DNA from: Sclerodactyla briareus
Lineage: Eukaryota > Echinodermata > Holothuroidea > Dendrochirotida > Sclerodactylidae
DNA length: 64,000 nt
NCBI GenBank assembly: GCA_026419785.1
Contig: JAODTK010005824.1
Coordinates: 110,950-174,949, forward strand
Reading direction: 5' to 3'
Below the pieces are notes generated by a model. That model ran no database searches. It saw nothing but the letters and a program-made list of their open reading frames with translations, and was not told the DNA's origin. Numbering within the stretch: position 1 is the stretch's first letter; each line of letters starts with the position of its first letter. The position numbers and the translations under genes were made by a program. This document shows, one piece after another, positions 22,059 to 32,688 of this stretch.

Positions 22059-22972
22059 TGCTTTATGCGTCTTCTAATGGGTTGTGGAATGATAACGAGG
22101 GCTATTAATTCCCTTTTGATGCTGCACAATTGTAAAATTAGTACAAATTCTCTTCTTCAGTCCATCCGTACGCCAGGCGTTGTCCCCTACAGACATAATC
22201 CATAGCACCTGAGTCGAACTAACCAGGATGTTGGGTCAAACTGACCATGACTGGGTTAGAAGGGAAGCGTGCCAAGTATTGGGTCAAGTTCTGGTCTTTT
22301 TCAAATCAACGGGAGTCGAGAATTTGGTTCGTTCCTCTCATGATCCGAACCAAATTCAATTGGGCAGTTTGACAGAGTTGATTAGTTTTTGGAGTGAGGT
22401 CCATTCGAATGGCTCACCCGCGTCGTTGGTCATGTTCACCTCTCGACGATCCGTGTGAAAAAAGTAATGAAAATATCATGACTCGGTTAACAAGAAAAAA
22501 AAAAGGCGGCTCTATTACTCACGTGTATTAAATTAGTCACATACAGTTTTGCGTATTGCGATGTAATGGCCATTGTGATAAACAGCAGGCGTGCACACAC
22601 ACCACATGGATATGGAGACTGAAGTATTATGCCAAATGACCCACCAAAACATTTAAATGTTGTCGGTCATTTTTATTTATCAGGCCGTCTTCTCGCGGTT
22701 TACTCATTACGCATGTAAAATTACCTCAAAACTGAATTCAAATGGGAGTCCGGCGAGTCCATCAATAAAGGGGAAGGGTAATTTCCTCTCATTACCAAAA
22801 AACTTCACGATCGGATGGGGCTTATCTTTATCAATTATTCACATTTTTGACCGCGCTGCTGCCGGGCTGTCAAAATCTCATCATCTCCCTTCGCCACCGT
22901 CGGCAACCTTCTTGATATTTTCAGGTAGGGGCGGCGCCAGGAATTGGCCGACGGGTAATGGGATATCAGTAC

Positions 22973-23079
22973 CAGGTACAGTCCAGTTTCTCGATGTTGG
23001 TAGTTATACAATCGACAGAATCTACCCGAAACTCGCTAACGTTCGACCAGGAATCTCCGACTGATTCTCGATTTGTTCC
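22973..23079 (-). CDS. candidate exon with C-x9-C-x-W motif (cytokine-receptor D1-like)
   Basis: A 107-bp exon between acceptor tctgtcag and donor acctg|gtactg, phase 0 to 2, one open frame throughout: SVGDSWSNVSEFRVDSVD, then CITTNIEKLDCTW. Two cysteines nine residues apart followed by T-W is the pattern of the first disulfide in class I cytokine receptor domain D1, and of some FN3-like domains. The family link is inference from this motif plus the neighbours at 21625-21732 and 20990-21367. Intervening exons were not found, and phases do not join directly with the 21.6-kb exon, so at least one more exon would be needed. Confidence 0.33.
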
Positions 23080-23099
23080 CTGACAGAGTAGTTTCCGAG

Positions 23100-25400
23100 C
23101 GGGATGTGACCCCCCCACCCCCCTCCCCACACACACACCCCGCCCTCCGCTGAACTGCACCCCGGCGGTAATCACAGAGACGATACGTATATATACTGAT
23201 ACTCCACTCAGGTAGGCTTATTATTTCCTTCCAAATTCAAGGACAGCACGTTCTCCCCCTCAGGAATATTGGACGGGGACGCACCGTGCTCATGGTTGGC
23301 GCATCTCCGCGGATATCCCAGGAGTTGGGGTGGGGCAGGTCAGGCCCAGGCACTGCACTTGTCCGGAGGAGGCCGAGTGATGGAAATAGAATGATTCATA
23401 CCTGTACTGGTGTGTTTCCAACAACTCACGACGAATAAAATTGACCAGGCAAAATGGCAAATTGAAACTGCATGATCGGAGCAATTTATAAATTAAATAC
23501 TTCTTGGTTATACTTCTTGGTTTGTATTTTTAGACTGTCAATTATTTTCGTACGTTTGATAATGTTAGGGAGTGTGGGCAGATGGACGGGTGTCAAATTG
23601 AATAAGGTTTTAGCTGGCTCGTAATCTTTTGTTAAGACGTTATTGTCCACAAGGTGATGCGTCATACAAGAAATCTAAGAGTGGCCCCTCTCATCCCTCC
23701 TGGCCGTATATACCAGTGGTGGATTGCTCAGCAATAACGTCGTTATTGATCAGAAATCTTCTGATATGAGGGAGCCAATCACGCCATGTGTTTAGGCGCT
23801 TCTATGAATGTTCAGAGTTGTAACTGGCAACTGTTAGAACCCCCCCCCCCCCGCCCCTCAGAGTAAGGGGGTGGGTGTTGATGTTCGCTTGATGCACTCT
23901 CATGGCATAGCGAGTGAATGCCGCAGCCAGTTAGTAGGTAAACTGCACGTGTGTGTAATGGTCAAGTTTATCAAATTGAATCTGTCGGCGTATTGACCAT
24001 GTGTAGTTACGCAACGGTGCAATTGATTGCCCCTTGTAATCTTATAGGTAAATACAGGCATATTCATGACCCAACCAATTCAGAAGAGTTCTTCAAGACG
24101 TTTTTGATTGCACACAGATTAACGAGGAGGATAAAGAATTCTATGGCATTGTCCCTGTGAACAGCGAACGTCATTGAGCTAAATACATGGGCGCGAGGAA
24201 CAACAATCGAATGCTTTAGACAATACTTGCTGGATTGTCGCACCCAGTCGAAGTTTTGATTACTACTTCAGCAAGCCATTTCAGATCTTCTCTTAGGAAT
24301 TTTGTCTACATATAGTAGATGGAGGTTAGGTCAGATCTCTACGGTTATTGGGCCTATCCCTATTCATGAGCCGAGTCAGAGTTAGTTAAAAACACGAGGA
24401 AGCTTGCACTGGTCGGTTGGTATGATTTCCGGCTCGTCGGGTCGTGGGAGGGAGGGGGGGGGGGGGGGACGTGACCAACTTATGCGTGTTGTATATATAT
24501 TTTGTTCTGTTTTGTTATAATCCTTGCTGTCTAGCACAACATTCCGAGACCACACTGATCCAGCAGATTCGGCTTTCAGCACGGTTCTCAGACTGCACGG
24601 TACAATTCCGTTATGTCGGCATGAATGATTCAACTTGAACGTATGTGTATGCGTGGGTGTGTGCGTCTGTGAGTGTGCGCGTGCGTGTGCGCACGCTTGT
24701 GTTGTGTGCGTGTGTGTAGACTCAGAGCTCGTCTCAAGATTCGGTGCCCCTGGGTGGGTGCAACACTAACGAACATGTAGCTTGCGGAAATATTTTCGGC
24801 CAAAATATCAAGGCTTCAAAATATGGAATTAAATGAATGGAAGAGAAGGCGGAAAGCGGAAAACTTTGTCATGTTGAAGATTCAGTTACCGGTGTGTTAA
24901 CAATGGTTTGACTGTTATTTATACATCCGACAGATAACCTTATACAGACAGTTACATGATTCGGCCTCCACCTCATAATTACATTCGGATTCGTCAGGCT
25001 CCTGATTATGAAAATTATCGAAGACCGCGATTTCTATATAGTGATATTTCATGAGATAACTTCGACGATTGCCATTACCGAAATTGCAACAAAAAACAAA
25101 ACGTATTCTGGAACCTGCCTTCTAACTTCTGACAGAAAAACGGAGATTACAGTGGATTCCCGGGGAAAATAGGGAGAGGGCGCTCCTCACCCTTCCATAA
25201 CTGTGATCATGGACCAAATAGAGAAACCGGATATGAAAGCGCGATTGCTGATATGTTTTTCTTATGATGATAGGCTAAATAAAATATAGAGGAAGATTGT
25301 TCTTGATCCCGTATGGAGATTAGATTTCTCTGCCGATCGACCGCCGAAGACCACGCCAATCTGCGAATTTACACGTCATTTCTGTAGAGAAATAATGAAA
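23100..25400. other. no gene recognised; GT/CG-rich and homopolymer tracts
   Basis: It contains a C run at 23840-23851, a G run at 24459-24470 and an alternating purine-pyrimidine stretch at 24645-24720 (gtgcgcgtgcgtgtgcgcac core) with Z-DNA potential. Frames are short. An acceptor-like ttgctgtctag at about 24525-24535 precedes coding-neutral sequence. No known repeat family is evident. Confidence 0.5.
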
Positions 25401-25419
25401 ACACAATGTTGCTTCAAAT

Positions 25420-26442
25420 TTATATAGATAGATAGCATGCACCTGTACCTAAGCACGTTGCGGCTCTGGCCATGTGGCTGGAGATCGCCTGTTGTATCGA
25501 TGCCTCTGAACGGCAAGCCACACGGGACATCCTGGAGACCACGTGCGGTAGTGGTGGTGATGTAGAGGTGTAGGCGCTGGTGCCGTAGTAGTAGTGGTGG
25601 TGTTGGGTGAAGGTGGTGGATGCGGTGCTGGTACTGATGGTAGAAGTCGTGTTAGTAGTGGAAGAGCTAGTGGTGGTGGAAGTGATAGTTGTCGTGGCGG
25701 TAGTGGTGGTGATGGTAGAGGTGTAGGCGCTGGTGGCGGTAGTAGTAGTAGTGGTGTGGGTGAAGGTGGTGGATGCGGTGCTGGTAATGATGGTAGAGGT
25801 CGTGTTAGTGGTGGAAGAGCTAGTGGTGGTGGAAGTGATAGTTGTCGTGGCGGTAGTGGTGGTGATGGTTAGAGGTGTAGGCGCTGGTGCCGTAGTAGTA
25901 GTGGTGTTGGGTGAGGTGGTGGATGCGGTGCTGGTACTGATGGTAGAAGTCGTGTTAGTAGTGGAAGAGCTAGTGGTGGTGGAAATGATAGTTGTCGTGG
26001 CGGTTGTGGTGGTGATGGTAGAGGTGTAGGCGCTGGTGGCCGTAGTAGTAGTGGTGTTGGGTGAAGGTGGTGGATGCGGTGCTGTACTGATGGTAGAAGT
26101 CGTGTTAGTGGTGGAAGAGCTAGTGGTGGTGGAAGTGATAGTTGTCGTGGCGGTAGTGGTGGTGATGGTAGAGGTGTAGGCGCTGGTGGCCGTAGTAGTA
26201 GTGGTGTTGGGTGAAGGTGGTGGATGCGGTGCTGGTACTGATGGTAGAGGTCGTGTTAGTGGTGGAAGAGCTAGTGGTGTGGAAGTGATAGTTGTCGTGG
26301 CGGTTGTGGTGGTGTTGATGGTAGAGGTGTAGGCGCTGGTGGCGGTAGTAGTAGTAGTGGTGTTGGGTGAGGTGGTGGTGGCTGCGGTAGTGGTAATGAT
26401 GGTTACAGGGCGGGTCCAATGCGCAGATCGGCAGGCGCGCAT
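25420..26442 (-). CDS. Thr/Ser-rich repeat frame (mucin-like or minisatellite artefact)
   Basis: A 340-codon - strand frame over the 150-bp minisatellite. It is nearly all Thr/Ser with recurrent TSAYTSTITTTTATTTITS-type units of about 50 residues, and a short non-repeat end (about residues 295-340). Such Ser/Thr tracts occur in O-glycosylated extracellular linkers. It lies on the same strand and just downstream of the last recognised subtilase exon (26937-27076), so a Thr-rich tail of that protein is conceivable. No acceptor was found to prove it, and the strand-symmetric openness (Gly/Ser frames on +) argues for a simple repeat. The first ATG is not a credible start by context. Confidence 0.25.
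   Translation of the reverse strand: MRACRSAHWTRPVTIITTTAATTTSPNTTTTTTATSAYTSTINTTTTATTTITSTPLALPPLTRPLPSVPAPHPPPSPNTTTTTATSAYTSTITTTTATTTITSTTTSSSTTNTTSTISTAPHPPPSPNTTTTTATSAYTSTITTTTATTTIISTTTSSSTTNTTSTISTSTASTTSPNTTTTTAPAPTPLTITTTTATTTITSTTTSSSTTNTTSTIITSTASTTFTHTTTTTTATSAYTSTITTTTATTTITSTTTSSSTTNTTSTISTSTASTTFTQHHHYYYGTSAYTSTSPPLPHVVSRMSRVACRSEASIQQAISSHMARAATCLGTGACYLSI
25560..26400. repeat. minisatellite, about 150-bp unit, about 5.5 copies
   Basis: The phrase gttgggtgaaggtggtggatgc recurs at about 25602, 25755, 25905, 26055, 26205 and 26362, giving spacings of 150-157 bp. Within each unit are ggtggtggaagtgatagttgtcg and gtaggcgctggtg blocks. The DNA is built of GGT/AGT/GAT triplets. 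The period is close to 50 codons, so frames remain open on both strands except where single-base indels occur. Confidence 0.92.
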
Positions 26443-26469
26443 CGAGCGTGACGTTCCTGCTCTATATAA

Positions 26470-26870
26470 ATGATGTCTGAGGCGGCAGGAACGGTAGCGT
26501 GTCCGCCTGCAATGCCCGAGGTCCTTGGTTCAAACTCCGGTGTGGTCGTCACAGACATTAACTTTTACCCCGCTCCTTTCTCGTTGTTTGTCGGATGGGG
26601 ACGTTAAAACGGCGATCCCGGGAGCAGGAACTCTCACCCCTACCTCGTTGTTCAGGGCACTCCTCGAAAAGATTAGCGAGATTCGCCGGTGGTCCTTCCA
26701 CACCCAAAACGGAGCCTCCACAATCGCCGACTAAGGATCTCTTTAGTCAGCAGAAACACCTTTGAGTGGAAGCATAACACAAGGCGTTAAGTAAGTTCGA
26801 CCGCTGGGTGCTGCCGAGGCCACGAGGGCGGCAATCGTCCCCTCAGACCCAGTACGCGATAGGCGTTAGG
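26470..26870 (+). mobile_element. tRNA-derived SINE
   Basis: A-box-like ggcaggaacggtagcgtg (26484-26501) and B-box-like ggttcaaactccgg (26528-26541), then a body with ggatggggacgttaaaacgg (26595-26614) and cgatcccgggagcagg. This A/B box plus 'ggggacgttaaa' body layout is typical of tRNA-derived SINEs in marine invertebrates. The 3' boundary is unclear: similarity-free sequence begins after about 26870. Confidence 0.65.
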
Positions 26871-26936
26871 TAATTAATGACTGAAATTTTCGATTCCTTG
26901 ACATCAACGATTATTTAGGAAAAAAATTGTACTTAC

Positions 26937-27076
26937 ATTGTGTACATGGAGGAGAACATTGGGACTCTTCGCGTCGAGGTCAGATATGACACCGGAAGTT
27001 CCGTGGCTGTTCAACGTGGCCATAACCATTTGCACGGAGCTTCACGAGGACTGCTCTCTTATAAGAGCGGCAGCAC
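26937..27076 (-). CDS. proteinase-K-like subtilase, C-terminal catalytic exon
   Basis: Starts after acceptor ctttcaag with GAAALIREQSS, completing the helix that follows the active Ser (the PHVAG|AAAL join across the intron). A one-base shift near the SPRE-like segment (about 27030-27040) leads into VQMVMATLNSHGTSGVISDL and DAKSPNVLLHVHN, the usual end of S8 proteinase-K family catalytic domains. Donor caat|gtaagt at 26936. It follows the Ser exon at 27579-27752 in phase 1. More 3' sequence should follow at lower coordinates; none is recognised with confidence. Confidence 0.72.
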
Positions 27077-27578
27077 CTTGAAAGGAAATTATTTAGGTCT
27101 GTTGTCAGTAAAACTGATTACATGATTCTGCCGGATTCTGATGTCCTCAGCGAGGACAATGTAACATGAGATGTGAATCACTGAAGCAATATCGAAACCT
27201 GATATAGGCACATACTATGAACACCAGATAACATGGTTTGTAGATGGCCACGCTAATGCAGCCATTTAGTTTTTTTTAGTGATATTCTCAGCAAGAACAG
27301 TGTATCACCATTATCAACTTGGCGCTGGTAAATTGAGAGTTGTGACCAAAGTCGCCAAAATATGTTCGAGTCAGGTCATATTCACCCAAGATTATTGCAA
27401 GTCAAGTCATTCCAAGCAAGTCACTGTACAAGGTCAAAGGAAAGCAAATCACAAAATTCTTGACAAGTCGCCAGCACTTTTCAACCCCAAGTCTCAAGTC
27501 GCGACTTGTTTACAACACTGGCAATTATGGATACGGCATCCGCATTCACATGTGAAAAATAGTAATATACTATATCAC

Positions 27579-27752
27579 CGGCACGTGGGGCGTGCTGGAT
27601 GTAACGCTGTGTGTATTATTATTATCGTTTGCTGGGACCAATCCACGCAGATGTTATGGCGACACCTGGAGCCCAGATATTCACACAGTTGCCGTAAAAT
27701 GGAGAACGATGCGCGCACGTCCGTTTAATGTTTTAGCGCCAACAGTGTAGGC
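27579..27752 (-). CDS. proteinase-K-like subtilase, Ser exon (damaged)
   Basis: Acceptor ttccaacag, then AYTVGAKTLNGRAR, a shift into ASFS, another into YGNCVNIWAPGVAITSAWIG, the conserved 'TVGA...SFSN-G-VDI-APG' run before the nucleophile. The expected GTSMxxPHVAG is present only as VTSSTPHV followed by G (27581-27615). A TSS-containing motif is visible, but the Gly and Met of the standard motif are missing, and several frame breaks lie within about 60 bp, with an ataataat tract. Donor gtgccg|gtgata, phase 1. The catalytic Ser may be present, but this exon is the most degraded of the five, so the gene may be a pseudogene. Confidence 0.75.
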
Positions 27753-27918
27753 CTGTTGGAAATTACAAGAGGCGATTTCTGTTTATAGATTAAACAATCG
27801 ATATCAGATGATTGAGATGATTGAGATCCAGTGTCGTTATAGGCCCAAATTCTTGCATACCTGTGAATATGCCTCTCCTCCGCCGCGTTGTTACGTAGGC
27901 CTACATGTAACCTGTTAT

Positions 27919-27972
27919 GATTAGTATTATTATTATTATATTATTATTATTATTATTATTATTATTATCGTT

Positions 27973-28015
<43 letters not shown>

Positions 28016-28066
28016 TTATCGTTATTATTATTATTAGTATTATTATTATTGTTACTATTATGAATA
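27919..28066. repeat. (TTA)n microsatellite
   Basis: About 150 bp of tta repeats with interruptions by g and cgt. It lies inside a subtilase intron (27753-29041). The Asn-rich - strand frame across it is a repeat artefact. Confidence 0.95.
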
Positions 28067-28099
28067 ACACCCGGCAACAAATGGGCGGCCGGGACCGAG

Positions 28100-29041
28100 T
28101 ACATTGGGATATGAGGTATTAGCAATACATATTGATACACAGTCATATATATAGTACTGTAATGGAAGGCATCTTGACGCAGGCCGTCTCGATGGAAAAT
28201 ATAGCCTTGTGTTTTTCCATACAGGTTACATTGTCACAAAGACAATGTAAAATACGGATCCGGTATACCGCTGGACTATTCTTCGCGACGTATGTAGAGG
28301 GAATCGTCCATTATTCGCTGGGTTTTACGCGGATGACATTGCCTCGTGAAGTTCATGAGGCTGGGTGGAATGGAAATCCCCTCACCCTCCCCCCCCCCAA
28401 AAAAAAAAAGAGACACGAAACGAACACTCCTCTATCAGCCATAGGAATAAGTAGCCCTGCTGTTATTGAACTTGCTGTGAGCAGGAGTTTATAGAAAAAC
28501 TGGCCTGCTGGTGGGTTATTGGCAGGGACTTTTGAAAAATCAACAGTCTGACGAGTCAAGAATGGTATGACCCACCATTGGCAATGACTCAACCTGTCCG
28601 GCGCGTGGGGCAGAGCGGGCGCGCACCGAGAGATTTTCTGGGGGGGGGGCTGAGGTCGGAACCCAATGGAAGTGCGCTTTATAAATTGCCTCGCCCTCCC
28701 TCCCTCCCTTTGGCAAATGAGTACAATTTATGGGCCCCTGATACGTGTGCTGCCAAAAAAAAAAAAAAAATATTTGCTGTATAACAGCAGAGAACTCACC
28801 AACTGCAAAAAAAAGGTTTCGTGTTAAAGGGGGGGGGGGGGTCTGACCTCCACCCCTCCACGGGGGTGCGCCTCGGGGTCATGCAGGTGTAGACATTTTG
28901 CTCACGTTCGCTCATTCATTAAAACACGTTTTGTTCAGAGGGAAGTCATTTTGTCCGCAAGCGAATCAAATTGCCCATTGCTACTTGGAACCCAAGCCAT
29001 CAACATCTAAGTGATGGCGCCCGTGACAATAATTACTTCAC
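28100..29041. other. subtilase intron; homopolymers, no further exon seen
   Basis: The rest of the intron between the substrate-groove exon and the Ser exon. It has C/A runs at 28389-28408, G runs at 28640-28649 and 28831-28842, and an A run at 28755-28770. No additional exon is needed: the protein alignment continues directly from SPSGSQG (29042) to AYTVGA (27752). Confidence 0.6.
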
Positions 29042-29230
29042 TCCCTGTGATCCAGATGGCGAACCAAAACAGGCGTCTGCGTCATCGTTACCAGCGGCTA
29101 CCACGGTTATGACATGCTGCGACAGCGTCGCTACTGCGGCATCGGTCGCTCTGCGGAGATACCCACCGCCCAGGGACATCGAAACCACCGATGGAGTTCC
29201 AGCGCTGTCTACTGAAAGCCCACTCCATAC
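29042..29230 (-). CDS. proteinase-K-like subtilase, substrate-groove/oxyanion exon
   Basis: Acceptor caatttcag. The codon split with the previous exon gives A-GMEWAFSRQR, then a one-base shift (about 29186-29196) into TPSVVSMSLGGGYLRRATDA, AVATLSQHVITVVAAGND and DADACFGSPSGSQG. SLGGG lines the substrate groove and the Asn in AAGND is the oxyanion-hole residue of S8 proteases. Cys in DADAC matches the extra cysteine of proteinase-K relatives. Donor gga|gtgaag, phase 0, joins the next exon at AYTVGA with no gap relative to proteinase K spacing. Confidence 0.85.
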
Positions 29231-29269
29231 CTGAAATTGATTGAAAACAGAGCGCGAATGAGTAGTGGG

Positions 29270-29740
29270 AGAAACATGAGTGAGAGTAGCGGGTGGGTGG
29301 GGAGGGTGTGGAGTGAGGATGGGGTAGAGAGGGCGACTGACGTATGTGTGTGGGTGACAAGTGAGAGGTGGGCAGCTTGGAGGATGGGATGGGGTGGCGG
29401 AGAGGAAAGCGAGGGCGTGAGGATACCAGCCAATGGACGAGAGGAGGGGCAAGGGAGTAACTCAACGGGGGGGGGGGGGGTCTCCTCTCGCAAACATTCG
29501 ACATTAGTTAGTAGCAGGGCACAACCGGTACCGACTGATCACGCAGAGCACATAAAAAGATGGTGTGGTATTCCGCTACATGACTTTTAATTGTCCCCCT
29601 ATCCCCCTGTGCCCTCACCTTCGTCACGACAGCAGCCACCAGCGGCTGAAGGATTCGTCACAAATACGTCCGTAGGTCGAGAGTCGCTCCAACCCACAAT
29701 CGCCTGTAAGTTACGACCCAGGGAGTAAATGCAAGGAGAA

Positions 29741-29773
<33 letters not shown>

Positions 29774-30377
29774 AGGAGGATCGAAGAGTAGCCGGATTTG
29801 AAAATATGAATATCACATGAGGAATCGTTCCGGGAATATGGGTGTGAGTTGAGTGAGATGGGGGGAGTGAGTGTTGCAACAAGTTGAGTGGGTGTGGGCG
29901 TTTGGTGACAAAAGAGAGAAGATATGGTGGGGTGAGTTTTAAGAGTAAGGAAGGTTTTGAGAACTTCTTCGAGCTACAAAGCGTCGGTGAGTGGGGTGAA
30001 TCAGCCTGCGGGGGATCCATGAGTGATGGAGAGAAGAAGGGAGGCATAAGTGTGAATTTGACGATACAACCATGTCGTGTCAATAAAAATCGGAGACACT
30101 ATAAAATAGGCGGGTTTACCAAAATACCGGCATGTTGGATTAGCACGGGCAACGTGGTCATCCATTTACGGACAGAGTCAGTATATAGAAGTATGTATAG
30201 AAAATTCAAGATGTGTCGCTCTGTTGTTTCCGAGTAAGTATCTCTTTATCAAAAGGTTATGTTTCGCCAAACGACTTTGATGAAGGTTCAGTGAGGGGGG
30301 AGGGGGGGGGGTCTGCCATACAATAACAATGCCCCTAGATGCTGAATGTCGCACATCGCAGGACGACCAATACGCAC
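29270..30377. other. subtilase intron; poly(G) tract, no exon seen
   Basis: G-rich low-complexity DNA: gggtgg/gaga-type sequence at 29280-29480, a G run at 29467-29479 and a 32-base G run at 29741-29772. Proline-rich - strand frames (29209-29504 and 29658-30083) are products of this composition. Another G run is at 30296-30311. Confidence 0.65.
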
Positions 30378-30534
30378 CGGCAACCACATCCTCGTTAGAA
30401 CCAAATCCGAGGACATCCAAGACCCTGACTCCACGATCGAACATCCGTCGCTAACCACCCGTAGAGAGCGCCCCAATGCGTCACTGCCGCAGCAAGTAGT
30501 GAGTACCATGTCCGTTGCAGTCTGTGGCGTTCCT
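30378..30534 (-). CDS. proteinase-K-like subtilase, His exon (two frame breaks)
   Basis: Acceptor gttatttacag, then RNATDCNGHGTH: the catalytic His lies in the S8 motif D-x-N-G-H-G-T-H. After TH the frame shifts to LAAAVTHWGALYGWLATDVR and again to GVRVLDVLGFGSNEDVVAG, matching the 'AGtvgg..yGVAkkt.l.gVKVLd..GsG..s.viaG' segment of proteinase-K relatives. Donor gccg|gtgcgt, phase 1. The breaks are small, and the downstream match restores perfectly, consistent with single-base indels. Confidence 0.83.
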
Positions 30535-30539
30535 CTGTA

Positions 30540-32688
30540 AATAACAAGAACGCGATTTTGCTTAATAAATTCCTCGCCTGATTTTTTGGTTGATGTACCA
30601 AACTTCTGTAACTGACTGAAACTTCATGAATGTACACCAAACATCATACGTTAGTCCATGCGGACCGTACAGTGGGTAGCTGTTGCTACCGGCCAACAAG
30701 TATGTCTGAAAAGTGTTGTCAAGCTCAAGTACCCATGCACCCCCCTCCCCCCGCATTCTAGTCAGTATCTATTAGGTCGGAGGAACATTTACGTCTATCA
30801 TTAGATGGGGGCTATGGCCCTCTATACAGGACGAAATGCGGGTAGTAAATTATTTACAAAGTGGTTTCACGATAGGACTAGGAGGGAAAGGCGTTCGAAT
30901 AATAAAGTATGACTGTCTCTACCACAATTGGGGGGGGGGGCGGGGGCGAATGGGGCCATCGTGCATTGTTGGCCAGAAACCGTATCGGGTCACCCTCTCC
31001 CAAATATCTACTTTGGAGTTGAAGATGCTGCATCAATCAGATATTGTGCTTACAACATTGTTGAGGTTTGCCTTCCACGACCTTGAATGACATCGACCTA
31101 ACGCCTATAAACACCGGAAGGGGTTGGGGTGGGGGGGGGGGGGGTGGGTTTAAATTTTCATCGTCAGATGCAAATCACATAGGGGGGGGGCCCGGGGGAC
31201 CTTATTGACCTTGCTGCTTGCGTTAGTTAGCTATATGGCGACAGTTTTAGAGATATTTAACTCTAAAGACATCCGTATCGGGTCTTCTACCCAACGCCAG
31301 ACAAATAAGCTGCATTTCACTATAGTCCAACCACCATTTGTTCAAGGTTTTGAGGACAAAATCGTTGGTATTATAAAAATAAATGGGTATTTATTTAAAT
31401 AGGATTGAAAGTGCACTCTAAAAAAGGTTGGGTACAATACCACAGGACCAATTGTTGTACCTTGTGAGTCGGAGGTAAACTCACTCACAAATGGGTTATA
31501 ATAAAACAAATTGTTCAGGTGGTAATTGTACCAAACAGGTGTTCGAGTGTAGCCGAAATAACAGAGGTTAGCTAATCACCCACATGGGCCAGTTATGACA
31601 AAGCCTATTTATTATCCATGGGGTGTTTTTTCGAACCGAATAAATCATTGAAGAAGCGCTGTCGTCTCGCAACCTCACGAGTATAATGGACGGTGCCGTT
31701 AAATGCGTCCCGACAGAAATCATCTCGCGATATGTCAGGACCATTATTTTACATTGGAATATCATGACGACGATACTCCGTATCGTATTGATTATTGAAA
31801 ATGACTGTGACGATATTTCACCGTTGACGTCATTCAAAGCTCGCCGTCGCTATTCCTTGCCAGCTGTACCAGCACGAAAGAACGAAACTTCTTGAAATAG
31901 CGATATCGTCTGCGAGAACGGGCGGCGAGAAGCGACAAAGAGCTTGAATAGCGACACAACGGAAAATCGTCCCGGGTTTTGTTTGTAATTTACAGGATTA
32001 CGGTACCTATATCGTTTACTATGATATATCAATGCCAAATGATCCCGAAATACCGTGTGACAATTTTCTTCAAAAAACGGCTACGTCATGTCGCAGGGTC
32101 CGAAAGATGATTACGCCTCTAATATCAATTTTGTTTTATCAAATCAAGACCAGTTGTCCCCCCTTGGTTTTGTTTTCATTCGAGCCCCGTGCCCGTGCCA
32201 GTCTGCTATAGGCCGATTTTCCGAACAACCTCCATGAATATATAGTAGATCCTGCTTTCACAATGATGAAACCGTTCTACATGGATTGGAGGTCTGTACC
32301 CGCATTAGTAGGAATGGTTTAGTACCAACCATCGCACGAAATGGCCAACACTCACCATAAGCCGTGCCTATGGCCCAGGCTGGGAGTCCTGCTGCGTATG
32401 CGGGGTCCGGTCTACATGGTGAGGAATCGCGAGTTCCACAGAGGCAAAAACTTTCCCAAATGCGAAGAAAACCAACACTGGAATAGGCCAGATAAGCGAA
32501 TGTACCAATGCATATACGGATGAGTATATATCACCGCGAATGAATTTCTATAGACTATCTTCAGTGCCAAAAGATTTTACCAACCCTTCACAGAGTTTTT
32601 CCTGGTCAGAGTCTGTACGTGTCTCATATTGCTTCCGTACCTGAACATCGTTATCCTTTTTTCTCTGATTTTTTCGTAACTAACTTAC
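30540..32688. other. subtilase intron with G-tracts
   Basis: About 2.15 kb between the Asp and His exons, whose protein sequences join directly (…YDTVDDD | RNATDCNGHGTH). It contains G runs at 30931-30940, 31129-31144 and 31183-31191 and otherwise unremarkable sequence. A - strand segment ending gcttatg|gtgagt near 32355-32450 has a fine donor but no place in the alignment. No gene is assigned. Confidence 0.55.

Noticed and set aside
22200..22460. Additional FN3 exon between 21.7 and 22.97 kb
   Set aside because: VNMTNDAGEPFEW-like - strand text and a gtgagc donor are present, but no acceptor or FN3 pattern could be confirmed.
25594..26029. Gly/Ser- and Val-rich + strand proteins
   Set aside because: They are translations of GGT/AGT-rich minisatellite units in alternative frames, with no flanking splice sites or unique sequence.
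27390..27510. CRISPR-like or direct repeat array of aagtca
   Set aside because: Repeats are short and irregular (caagtcaagtcattcc), without spacers of constant length; simple low-complexity DNA.
27901..28146. Asn-rich protein on the - strand
   Set aside because: A direct translation of a (TTA)n microsatellite within a subtilase intron.
29033..29504. 139-codon - strand ORF as one protein
   Set aside because: Only the part up to 29230 is subtilase exon; the upstream proline-rich part is intron read through beyond the acceptor at 29231.
29658..30083. Proline-rich - strand ORF
   Set aside because: It is dominated by the 32-base G run and adjacent purine-rich DNA; no domain.
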